Shown in pieces: positions 33,478 to 42,580 of a DNA stretch of 64,000 nucleotides. How positions within the stretch are numbered: position 1 is the stretch's first letter; the number at the start of each line of letters is the position of its first letter. Under the pieces are notes generated by a model. That model had not been told where the DNA came from, made no database searches, and was given only the letters and a program-made list of their open reading frames with translations. The stretch comes from Halobacteriovoraceae bacterium (GTDB lineage: Bacteria; Bdellovibrionota; Bacteriovoracia; Bacteriovoracales; Bacteriovoracaceae). Made by a program: the position numbers and the translations under genes. The stretch lies in the NCBI GenBank assembly GCA_020635115.1, contig JACKAK010000001.1, positions 186,001 to 250,000 of the forward strand. The letters run 5' to 3'.

Positions 33478-35761
33478 ATTTCAGTACCGAATCTGATTCC
33501 TCTGATCCCTCTAAAGCAAGAGGAAACCCACAGTTAAGAGATAACTTTAAGAGATTTTTTCTAATATCATTTTCTAGCTGTCCAAAGTTAGGTGAGTTAG
33601 ATTTAGGCAGCCTTCTTGAAGCTCTATTTGCATAAAACTCAACTTTTTTACAATCTCTATTCTTTCTCTCTGCAAGCTGAATAGCGTATCTCATATTCAC
33701 AATCGGATCCAAGGTGTCCACATTGGTTGCAACATACTCAACTCCTTTCTCATAAAACTTCTGTTCCTCTTTAGTAAGCTGATATCTAAAAGAAAGTAAA
33801 GTATCAAAAATATCGTAATCCACTGAAAAATATACATCTGAATAATCCATTTTATTTCTATATTTTTTGTAATATTCATGAAACTCTTTTATTTTCCCAT
33901 GGTAAATTTTATCCTCAAGAACATGTGAAAACTGAACCCAGTTGGAAGTGTTTTGTTCTACTCCGCTTGTAAATTCTAGATTATTAAATTTATATATGCT
34001 CAGTGAGGGCGAAATGCATTGTCTATTAATAGGCAAGCCTCCTGGATTTTCATATGAGTACCTCTCTCCTTTTTTCCAGGCCTCGTGAGTAAGATGCTGC
34101 ACTTTTTTCGCTAATTCAAATGCTTCTTTGGTTTTCAAAGGTTCAAAATTGCCACGACTACGTTGATTGGCATAATTTTTACACTTAAAAACGATTTCCT
34201 CTGGATACTGCTTCATCCACCTTTTCACATCTTCATCGTAACTTTCATCTGTTTTAAATTTAAGAGATGTTGTTGCCCATATATCAAACCATGCAGGTCT
34301 TAAAGGCATTTCTTTAAACTCTAAATACTCTTTAAGATTATTCAAAGCTCTCGACGTTGTTTGCGTTTCAAAAACAATATAATTGTACATCTCCATTATA
34401 TTGTCTGCCATTTGATCACTGTATTTTCTTACTTTTTTATACATTTCAAAACAGGCCTGATCATCTATTTTCAAATGAACATTTCGATTCATCGCTTGAA
34501 CGTATGGATAAACACAATTATAGACAATCTCCTTAGCTAGAGGCATTGCTGATGCATAATATTTTTGATAAGGTTCAATTTCTAAATTTAAACCAATTGA
34601 ATTTCCTTCTCCTGAAAAAGTCCTTGTCATATAGTCTTCAATATCTGAATAAAAATGCCTTGAGTTCGCTGATGCTGCCAAAAAATAGCTTCCAAGTTTA
34701 GTTTTTAAATCCTTTGGCAATGCACTTGTTTTCGCAAGACTATCACCTAAATATTCGTAACATGTAGAAAGTAGGCAATCTCCCAATTTAATGTTTTCAG
34801 CAAGAGATAGCATTTTTTTTGTGTCTTTTTTTAAGACTGAATCAGTTATTTCCAGACTTAGCAGAAGTTCTTTTTTATTTGCGTATTTGCTTTTAAGCAT
34901 GGAGAGATATTTCTTATATAAATTATCATTCAAATTGAAATAAACCTCTAAAGCTTGATGAAAAATTCTCGCAATATAGCTACTGTCCGGAAAATCATTT
35001 AAAAACTGTGAATGAATTTTAAAATTTAGTTCAAGTAATTTATTCATTCTTTTCAAAGCCTCTAAATCATCTTTGGAATCCCAAATATTTGGATCCCAAA
35101 TATTTGTCATCGAGACCCAAAGAACTATAAAGGGATAGTGACTTTTTTTATTGTTGAAAATTCTCTCTAATTTATTTAAAGCATTTAGTTTATCTGGACC
35201 AAAATTTAAATTATAATTAATTTGTATCAGATCTTTAAGTTCTTTAAGCTCAGGAAAATGATCCATATACTTTAGAAGTGTTGTACATTCTTCAAAATAA
35301 CATTTTGTATATATTGCTACTTCCTCAACAACTTCTTTAGCACTACTATTTAAAAGAAGTGCTCTTAAAGAATTTGTATCGAGAAAATCATGTTTATCAA
35401 AAAAAGGATTTTCAAACATTTTTGATGGATTCAATGATGGATCGTTGAGAATTTTTATGTAAGAAATTAGAGCTGGAACTGACTCAGGATGTTTATCTAA
35501 ATATTTTTGTAAAAATTCAGCTTTTAAAGCTACTTCACTTATTGTTTTTGGGTGAGTATATTTTGTCTCTTTTAAGAATTTTTTCTTTTCAGACTCATAT
35601 TGCTTTGCTTTTCTTGGATCAAAGTTTAGCTTCTTCACAACTTCAGCGTAATATTTATTAAAGTGTGAAGTTCCATAGGCAATTGGGAGCATTTCTTCTG
35701 CCCAAAGATTTGAAGATAATAAAGATATTAAAAATATTATTAATTTCATTTTTATGTTCAC
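33467..35761 (-). CDS. Tandem exported helical-repeat protein, copy 6 (last)
   Basis: Last copy of the array, 764 residues. The N-terminus is the GTG-started form with signal MKLIIFLISLLSSNLWA. Its body has the TDESYDEDV and NQRSRGNFEP variant found in copies 2-4, and the NYNLNFGPDKLNALNK variant found in copies 1 and 5. The C-terminus is unique: after EGSEE it reads SDSVLKYER instead of PDL, marking the left edge of the duplication. It overlaps the following gene by 11 bases. Function unknown. The all-helical pattern with repeated short helices suggests a TPR-like solenoid in the periplasm. Confidence 0.8.
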   Translation of the reverse strand: MNIKMKLIIFLISLLSSNLWAEEMLPIAYGTSHFNKYYAEVVKKLNFDPRKAKQYESEKKKFLKETKYTHPKTISEVALKAEFLQKYLDKHPESVPALISYIKILNDPSLNPSKMFENPFFDKHDFLDTNSLRALLLNSSAKEVVEEVAIYTKCYFEECTTLLKYMDHFPELKELKDLIQINYNLNFGPDKLNALNKLERIFNNKKSHYPFIVLWVSMTNIWDPNIWDSKDDLEALKRMNKLLELNFKIHSQFLNDFPDSSYIARIFHQALEVYFNLNDNLYKKYLSMLKSKYANKKELLLSLEITDSVLKKDTKKMLSLAENIKLGDCLLSTCYEYLGDSLAKTSALPKDLKTKLGSYFLAASANSRHFYSDIEDYMTRTFSGEGNSIGLNLEIEPYQKYYASAMPLAKEIVYNCVYPYVQAMNRNVHLKIDDQACFEMYKKVRKYSDQMADNIMEMYNYIVFETQTTSRALNNLKEYLEFKEMPLRPAWFDIWATTSLKFKTDESYDEDVKRWMKQYPEEIVFKCKNYANQRSRGNFEPLKTKEAFELAKKVQHLTHEAWKKGERYSYENPGGLPINRQCISPSLSIYKFNNLEFTSGVEQNTSNWVQFSHVLEDKIYHGKIKEFHEYYKKYRNKMDYSDVYFSVDYDIFDTLLSFRYQLTKEEQKFYEKGVEYVATNVDTLDPIVNMRYAIQLAERKNRDCKKVEFYANRASRRLPKSNSPNFGQLENDIRKNLLKLSLNCGFPLALEGSEESDSVLKYER

Positions 35762-38034
35762 AAATCTGGCTCCTCTGATCCCTCTCGTATAAGGAGAAAG
35801 CCACAATTAAGTGATAATTTTAAGAGATTTTTTCTAATATCATTTTCTAGCTGTCCAAAGTTAGGTGAGTTAGATTTAGGCAGCCTTCTTGAAGCTCTAT
35901 TTGCATAAAACTCAACTTTTTTACAATCTCTATTCTTTCTCTCTGCAAGCTGAATAGCGTATCTCATATTCACAATCGGATCCAAGGTGTCCACATTGGT
36001 TGCAACATACTCAACTCCTTTCTCATAAAACTTCTGTTCCTCTTTAGTAAGCTGATATCTAAAAGAAAGTAAAGTATCAAAAATATCGTAATCCACTGAA
36101 AAATATACATCTGAATAATCCATTTTATTTCTATATTTTTTGTAATATTCATGAAACTCTTTTATTTTCCCATGGTAAATTTTATCCTCAAGAACATGTG
36201 AAAACTGAACCCAGTTGGAAGTGTTTTGTTCTACTCCGCTTGTAAATTCTAGATTATTAAATTTATATATGCTCAGTGAGGGCGAAATGCATTGTCTATT
36301 AATAGGCAAGCCTCCTGGATTTTCATATGAGTACCTCTCTCCTTTTTTCCAGGCCTCGTGAGTAAGATGCTGTACTTTTTTCGCTAATTCAAATGCTTCT
36401 TTAGTTTTCAAAAGTTCAAAATTGCCACGACGACGTTGAATGGCATAATTTTTACACTTGAAAACTATTTCCTCTGGATACTGCTTCATCCACCTTTTCA
36501 CATCTTCCTCGTAACTTTCAATTGATTTAAATTTAAGAGATGTTGTTGCCCATATATCAAACCATGCGGGTCTTAAAGGCATTTCTTTAAACTCTAAATA
36601 CTCTTTAAGATTATTCAAAGCTCTCGACGTTGTTTGCGTTTCAAAAACAATATAATTGTACATCTCCATTATATTGTCTGCCATTTGATCACTGTATTTT
36701 CTTACTTTTTTATACATTTCAAAACAGGCCTGATCATCTATTTTCAAATGAACATTTCGATTCATCGCTTGAACGTATGGATAAACACAATTATAGACAA
36801 TCTCCTTAGCTAGAGGCATTGCTGATGCATAATATTTTTGATAAGGTTCAATTTCTAAATTTAAACCAATTGAATTTCCTTCTCCTGAAAAAGTCCTTGT
36901 CATATAGTCTTCAATATCTGAATAAAAATGCCTTGAGTTCGCTGATGCTGCCAAAAAATAGCTTCCAAGTTTAGTTTTTAAATCCTTTGGCAATGCACTT
37001 GTTTTCGCAAGACTATCACCTAAATATTCGTAACATGTAGAAAGTAGGCAATCTCCCAATTTAATGTTTTCAGCAAGAGATAGCATTTTTTTTGTGTCTT
37101 TTTTTAAGACTGAATCAGTTATTTCCAGACTTAGCAGAAGTTCTTTTTTATTTGCGTATTTGCTTTTAAGCATGGAGAGATATTTCTTATATAAATTATC
37201 ATTCAAATTGAAATAAACCTCTAAAGCTTGATGAAAAATTCTCGCAATATAGCTACTGTCCGGAAAATCATTTAAAAACTGTGAATGAATTTTAAAATTT
37301 AGTTCAAGTAATTTATTCATTCTTTTCAAAGCCTCTAAATCATCTTTGGAATCCCAAATATTTGGATCCCAAATATTTGTCATCGAGACCCAAAGAACTA
37401 TAAAGGGATAGTGACTTTTTTTATTGTTGAAAATTCTCTCTAATTTATTTAAAGCATTTAGTTTATCTGGACCAAAATTTAAATTATAATTAATTTGTAT
37501 CAGATCTTTAAGTTCTTTAAGCTCAGGAAAATGATCCATATACTTTAGAAGTGTTGTACATTCTTCAAAATAACATTTTGTATATATTGCTACTTCCTCA
37601 ACAACTTCTTTAGCACTACTATTTAAAAGAAGTGCTCTTAAAGAATTTGTATCGAGAAAATCATGTTTATCAAAAAAAGGATTTTCAAACATTTTTGATG
37701 GATTCAATGATGGATCGTTGAGAATTTTTATGTAAAAAACTAGAGCTGGAACTGACTCAGGATGTTTATCTAAATATTTTTGTAAAAATTCAGCTTTTAA
37801 AGCTACTTCACTTATTGTTTTTGGGTGAGTATATTTTGTCTCTTTTAAGAATTTTTTCTTTTCAGACTCATATTGCTTTGCTTTTCTTGGATCAAAGTTT
37901 AGCTTCTTCACAACTTCAGCGTAATATTTATTAAAGTGTGAAGTTCCATAGGCAATTGGGAGCATTTCTTCTGCCCAAAGATTTGAAGATAATAAAGATA
38001 TTAAAAATATTATTAATTTCATTTTTATGTTCAC
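35758..38034 (-). CDS. Tandem exported helical-repeat protein, copy 5
   Basis: A 758-residue copy. It is a mosaic: residues around 507-560 (SIESYEEDV, IQRRRGNFEL) and the C-terminal LLIREGSEEPDL match copy 1 and differ from copies 2, 3, 4 and 6, while the signal peptide is that of copies 2-6. It has one private change, ALVFYIKIL instead of ALISYIKIL. The GTG start at 38034 overlaps the previous TGA (GTGA) and has an AGAGGAG site 8 bases upstream; an ATG 12 bases further in lacks a good site. Confidence 0.8.
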   Translation of the reverse strand: MNIKMKLIIFLISLLSSNLWAEEMLPIAYGTSHFNKYYAEVVKKLNFDPRKAKQYESEKKKFLKETKYTHPKTISEVALKAEFLQKYLDKHPESVPALVFYIKILNDPSLNPSKMFENPFFDKHDFLDTNSLRALLLNSSAKEVVEEVAIYTKCYFEECTTLLKYMDHFPELKELKDLIQINYNLNFGPDKLNALNKLERIFNNKKSHYPFIVLWVSMTNIWDPNIWDSKDDLEALKRMNKLLELNFKIHSQFLNDFPDSSYIARIFHQALEVYFNLNDNLYKKYLSMLKSKYANKKELLLSLEITDSVLKKDTKKMLSLAENIKLGDCLLSTCYEYLGDSLAKTSALPKDLKTKLGSYFLAASANSRHFYSDIEDYMTRTFSGEGNSIGLNLEIEPYQKYYASAMPLAKEIVYNCVYPYVQAMNRNVHLKIDDQACFEMYKKVRKYSDQMADNIMEMYNYIVFETQTTSRALNNLKEYLEFKEMPLRPAWFDIWATTSLKFKSIESYEEDVKRWMKQYPEEIVFKCKNYAIQRRRGNFELLKTKEAFELAKKVQHLTHEAWKKGERYSYENPGGLPINRQCISPSLSIYKFNNLEFTSGVEQNTSNWVQFSHVLEDKIYHGKIKEFHEYYKKYRNKMDYSDVYFSVDYDIFDTLLSFRYQLTKEEQKFYEKGVEYVATNVDTLDPIVNMRYAIQLAERKNRDCKKVEFYANRASRRLPKSNSPNFGQLENDIRKNLLKLSLNCGFLLIREGSEEPDL

Positions 38035-40307
38035 AAATCTGGCTCCTCTGATCCCTCTAAAGCAAGAGGAAACCCACAGTTAAGAGATAACTTTAAGAGA
38101 TTTTTTCTAATATCATTTTCTAGCTGTCCAAAGTTAGGTGAGTTAGATTTAGGCAGCCTTCTTGAAGCTCTATTTGCATAAAACTCAACTTTTTTACAAT
38201 CTCTATTCTTTCTCTCTGCAAGCTGAATAGCGTATCTCATATTCACAATCGGATCCAAGGTGTCCACATTGGTTGCAACATACTCAACTCCTTTCTCATA
38301 AAACTTCTGTTCCTCTTTAGTAAGCTGATATCTAAAAGAAAGTAAAGTATCAAAAATATCGTAATCCACTGAAAAATATACATCTGAATAATCCATTTTA
38401 TTTCTATATTTTTTGTAATATTCATGAAACTCTTTTATTTTCCCATGGTAAATTTTATCCTCAAGAACATGTGAAAACTGAACCCAGTTGGAAGTGTTTT
38501 GTTCTACTCCGCTTGTAAATTCTAGATTATTAAATTTATATATGCTCAGTGAGGGCGAAATGCATTGTCTATTAATAGGCAAGCCTCCTGGATTTTCATA
38601 TGAGTACCTCTCTCCTTTTTTCCAGGCCTCGTGAGTAAGATGCTGCACTTTTTTCGCTAATTCAAATGCTTCTTTGGTTTTCAAAGGTTCAAAATTGCCA
38701 CGACTACGTTGATTGGCATAATTTTTACACTTAAAAACGATTTCCTCTGGATACTGCTTCATCCACCTTTTCACATCTTCATCGTAACTTTCATCTGTTT
38801 TAAATTTAAGAGATGTTGTTGCCCATATATCAAACCATGCAGGTCTTAAAGGCATTTCTTTAAACTCTAAATACTCTTTAAGATTATTCAAAGCTCTCGA
38901 CGTTGTTTGCGTTTCAAAAACAATATAATTGTACATCTCCATTATATTGTCTGCCATTTGATCACTGTATTTTCTTACTTTTTTATACATTTCAAAACAG
39001 GCCTGATCATCTATTTTCAAATGAACATTTCGATTCATCGCTTGAACGTATGGATAAACACAATTATAGACAATCTCCTTAGCTAGAGGCATTGCTGATG
39101 CATAATATTTTTGATAAGGTTCAATTTCTAAATTTAAACCAATTGAATTTCCTTCTCCTGAAAAAGTCCTTGTCATATAGTCTTCAATATCTGAATAAAA
39201 ATGCCTTGAGTTCGCTGATGCTGCCAAAAAATAGCTTCCAAGTTTAGTTTTTAAATCCTTTGGCAATGCACTTGTTTTCGCAAGACTATCACCTAAATAT
39301 TCGTAACATGTAGAAAGTAGGCAATCTCCCAATTTAATGTTTTCAGCAAGAGATAGCATTTTTTTTGTGTCTTTTTTTAAGACTGAATCAGTTATTTCCA
39401 GACTTAGCAGAAGTTCTTTTTTATTTGCGTATTTGCTTTTAAGCATGGAGAGATATTTCTTATATAAATTATCATTCAAATTGAAATAAACCTCTAAAGC
39501 TTGATGAAAAATTCTCGCAATATAGCTACTGTCCGGAAAATCATTTAAAAACTGTGAATGAATTTTAAAATTTAGTTCAAGTAATTTATTCATTCTTTTC
39601 AAAGCCTCTAAATCATCTTTGGAATCCCAAATATTTGGATCCCAAATATTTGTCATCGAGACCCAAAGAACTATAAAGGGATAGTGACTTTTTTTATTGT
39701 TGAAAATTCTCTCTAATTTATTTAAAGCATTTAGTTTATCTGGACCAAAATTTAAATTATAATCAATTTGCATCAGATCCTTAAGTTCTTTAAGCTCAGG
39801 AAAATGATCCATATGCTTAAGAAGTGTTATACATTCTTCAAAATAACATTTTGTATATATTGCTACTTCCTCAACAACTTCTTTAGCACTACTATTTAAA
39901 AGTAGTGCTCTTAAAGAATTTGTATCGAGAAAGTCATGTTTATCAAAAAAAGGATTTTCAAACATTTTTGATGGATTCAATGATGGATCGTTGAGAATTT
40001 TTATGTAAGAAATTAGAGCTGGAACTGACTCAGGATGTTTATCTAAATATTTTTGTAAAAATTCAGCTTTTAAAGCTACTTCACTTATTGTTTTTGGGTG
40101 AGTATATTTTGTCTCTTTTAAGAATTTTTTCTTTTCAGACTCATATTGCTTTGCTTTTCTTGGATCAAAGTTTAGCTTCTTCACAACTTCAGCGTAATAT
40201 TTATTAAAGTGTGAAGTTCCATAGGCAATTGGGAGCATTTCTTCTGCCCAAAGATTTGAAGATAATAAAGATATTAAAAATATTATTAATTTCATTTTTA
40301 TGTTCAC
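38031..40307 (-). CDS. Tandem exported helical-repeat protein, copy 4
   Basis: A 758-residue copy nearly identical to copy 3. The two share ITLLKHMDHF and LKDLMQIDYN, which are absent from copies 1, 2, 5 and 6. It differs from copy 3 by Lys for Glu in FLKETKYTHP. The signal peptide is MKLIIFLISLLSSNLWA after a GTG-started MNIK, and the C-terminus is FPLALEGSEEPDL. The mature protein starts EEMLPIAYGTSHFNKYY. It contains cysteines in TKCYFEECT-like and GDCLLSTCYEY motifs that could pair in the periplasm. No enzymatic motif is seen. Confidence 0.8.
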   Translation of the reverse strand: MNIKMKLIIFLISLLSSNLWAEEMLPIAYGTSHFNKYYAEVVKKLNFDPRKAKQYESEKKKFLKETKYTHPKTISEVALKAEFLQKYLDKHPESVPALISYIKILNDPSLNPSKMFENPFFDKHDFLDTNSLRALLLNSSAKEVVEEVAIYTKCYFEECITLLKHMDHFPELKELKDLMQIDYNLNFGPDKLNALNKLERIFNNKKSHYPFIVLWVSMTNIWDPNIWDSKDDLEALKRMNKLLELNFKIHSQFLNDFPDSSYIARIFHQALEVYFNLNDNLYKKYLSMLKSKYANKKELLLSLEITDSVLKKDTKKMLSLAENIKLGDCLLSTCYEYLGDSLAKTSALPKDLKTKLGSYFLAASANSRHFYSDIEDYMTRTFSGEGNSIGLNLEIEPYQKYYASAMPLAKEIVYNCVYPYVQAMNRNVHLKIDDQACFEMYKKVRKYSDQMADNIMEMYNYIVFETQTTSRALNNLKEYLEFKEMPLRPAWFDIWATTSLKFKTDESYDEDVKRWMKQYPEEIVFKCKNYANQRSRGNFEPLKTKEAFELAKKVQHLTHEAWKKGERYSYENPGGLPINRQCISPSLSIYKFNNLEFTSGVEQNTSNWVQFSHVLEDKIYHGKIKEFHEYYKKYRNKMDYSDVYFSVDYDIFDTLLSFRYQLTKEEQKFYEKGVEYVATNVDTLDPIVNMRYAIQLAERKNRDCKKVEFYANRASRRLPKSNSPNFGQLENDIRKNLLKLSLNCGFPLALEGSEEPDL

Positions 40308-42580
40308 AAATCTGGCTCCTCTGATCCCTCTAAAGCAAGAGGAAACCCACAGTTAAGAGATAACTTTAAGAGATTTTTTCTAATATCATTTTCTAGCTGT
40401 CCAAAGTTAGGTGAGTTAGATTTAGGCAGCCTTCTTGAAGCTCTATTTGCATAAAACTCAACTTTTTTACAATCTCTATTCTTTCTCTCTGCAAGCTGAA
40501 TAGCGTATCTCATATTCACAATCGGATCCAAGGTGTCCACATTGGTTGCAACATACTCAACTCCTTTCTCATAAAACTTCTGTTCCTCTTTAGTAAGCTG
40601 ATATCTAAAAGAAAGTAAAGTATCAAAAATATCGTAATCCACTGAAAAATATACATCTGAATAATCCATTTTATTTCTATATTTTTTGTAATATTCATGA
40701 AACTCTTTTATTTTCCCATGGTAAATTTTATCCTCAAGAACATGTGAAAACTGAACCCAGTTGGAAGTGTTTTGTTCTACTCCGCTTGTAAATTCTAGAT
40801 TATTAAATTTATATATGCTCAGTGAGGGCGAAATGCATTGTCTATTAATAGGCAAGCCTCCTGGATTTTCATATGAGTACCTCTCTCCTTTTTTCCAGGC
40901 CTCGTGAGTAAGATGCTGCACTTTTTTCGCTAATTCAAATGCTTCTTTGGTTTTCAAAGGTTCAAAATTGCCACGACTACGTTGATTGGCATAATTTTTA
41001 CACTTAAAAACGATTTCCTCTGGATACTGCTTCATCCACCTTTTCACATCTTCATCGTAACTTTCATCTGTTTTAAATTTAAGAGATGTTGTTGCCCATA
41101 TATCAAACCATGCAGGTCTTAAAGGCATTTCTTTAAACTCTAAATACTCTTTAAGATTATTCAAAGCTCTCGACGTTGTTTGCGTTTCAAAAACAATATA
41201 ATTGTACATCTCCATTATATTGTCTGCCATTTGATCACTGTATTTTCTTACTTTTTTATACATTTCAAAACAGGCCTGATCATCTATTTTCAAATGAACA
41301 TTTCGATTCATCGCTTGAACGTATGGATAAACACAATTATAGACAATCTCCTTAGCTAGAGGCATTGCTGATGCATAATATTTTTGATAAGGTTCAATTT
41401 CTAAATTTAAACCAATTGAATTTCCTTCTCCTGAAAAAGTCCTTGTCATATAGTCTTCAATATCTGAATAAAAATGCCTTGAGTTCGCTGATGCTGCCAA
41501 AAAATAGCTTCCAAGTTTAGTTTTTAAATCCTTTGGCAATGCACTTGTTTTCGCAAGACTATCACCTAAATATTCGTAACATGTAGAAAGTAGGCAATCT
41601 CCCAATTTAATGTTTTCAGCAAGAGATAGCATTTTTTTTGTGTCTTTTTTTAAGACTGAATCAGTTATTTCCAGACTTAGCAGAAGTTCTTTTTTATTTG
41701 CGTATTTGCTTTTAAGCATGGAGAGATATTTCTTATATAAATTATCATTCAAATTGAAATAAACCTCTAAAGCTTGATGAAAAATTCTCGCAATATAGCT
41801 ACTGTCCGGAAAATCATTTAAAAACTGTGAATGAATTTTAAAATTTAGTTCAAGTAATTTATTCATTCTTTTCAAAGCCTCTAAATCATCTTTGGAATCC
41901 CAAATATTTGGATCCCAAATATTTGTCATCGAGACCCAAAGAACTATAAAGGGATAGTGACTTTTTTTATTGTTGAAAATTCTCTCTAATTTATTTAAAG
42001 CATTTAGTTTATCTGGACCAAAATTTAAATTATAATCAATTTGCATCAGATCCTTAAGTTCTTTAAGCTCAGGAAAATGATCCATATGCTTAAGAAGTGT
42101 TATACATTCTTCAAAATAACATTTTGTATATATTGCTACTTCCTCAACAACTTCTTTAGCACTACTATTTAAAAGTAGTGCTCTTAAAGAATTTGTATCG
42201 AGAAAGTCATGTTTATCAAAAAAAGGATTTTCAAACATTTTTGATGGATTCAATGATGGATCGTTGAGAATTTTTATGTAAGAAATTAGAGCTGGAACTG
42301 ACTCAGGATGTTTATCTAAATATTTTTGTAAAAATTCAGCTTTTAAAGCTACTTCACTTATTGTTTTTGGGTGAGTATATTTTGTCTCTTCTAAGAATTT
42401 TTTCTTTTCAGACTCATATTGCTTTGCTTTTCTTGGATCAAAGTTTAGCTTCTTCACAACTTCAGCGTAATATTTATTAAAGTGTGAAGTTCCATAGGCA
42501 ATTGGGAGCATTTCTTCTGCCCAAAGATTTGAAGATAATAAAGATATTAAAAATATTATTAATTTCATTTTTATGTTCAC
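40304..42580 (-). CDS. Tandem exported helical-repeat protein, copy 3
   Basis: A 758-residue copy. It combines the ITLLKHMDHF/LMQIDYN block shared with copy 4 and the FLEETKYTHP variant shared with copy 2, so its two halves have different nearest relatives, as expected from crossing-over within the array. The C-terminus is FPLALEGSEEPDL. The start is GTG 42580 in a GTGA overlap with the upstream stop. Confidence 0.8.
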   Translation of the reverse strand: MNIKMKLIIFLISLLSSNLWAEEMLPIAYGTSHFNKYYAEVVKKLNFDPRKAKQYESEKKKFLEETKYTHPKTISEVALKAEFLQKYLDKHPESVPALISYIKILNDPSLNPSKMFENPFFDKHDFLDTNSLRALLLNSSAKEVVEEVAIYTKCYFEECITLLKHMDHFPELKELKDLMQIDYNLNFGPDKLNALNKLERIFNNKKSHYPFIVLWVSMTNIWDPNIWDSKDDLEALKRMNKLLELNFKIHSQFLNDFPDSSYIARIFHQALEVYFNLNDNLYKKYLSMLKSKYANKKELLLSLEITDSVLKKDTKKMLSLAENIKLGDCLLSTCYEYLGDSLAKTSALPKDLKTKLGSYFLAASANSRHFYSDIEDYMTRTFSGEGNSIGLNLEIEPYQKYYASAMPLAKEIVYNCVYPYVQAMNRNVHLKIDDQACFEMYKKVRKYSDQMADNIMEMYNYIVFETQTTSRALNNLKEYLEFKEMPLRPAWFDIWATTSLKFKTDESYDEDVKRWMKQYPEEIVFKCKNYANQRSRGNFEPLKTKEAFELAKKVQHLTHEAWKKGERYSYENPGGLPINRQCISPSLSIYKFNNLEFTSGVEQNTSNWVQFSHVLEDKIYHGKIKEFHEYYKKYRNKMDYSDVYFSVDYDIFDTLLSFRYQLTKEEQKFYEKGVEYVATNVDTLDPIVNMRYAIQLAERKNRDCKKVEFYANRASRRLPKSNSPNFGQLENDIRKNLLKLSLNCGFPLALEGSEEPDL

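Noticed and set aside
33697..33879. A 60-codon minus-strand frame recurring in every array unit (33697, 35970, 38243, 40516, 42789, 45062)
   Set aside because: It lies inside the array gene in another frame and recurs only because the unit is repeated. It has no ribosome-binding site or protein-like features.
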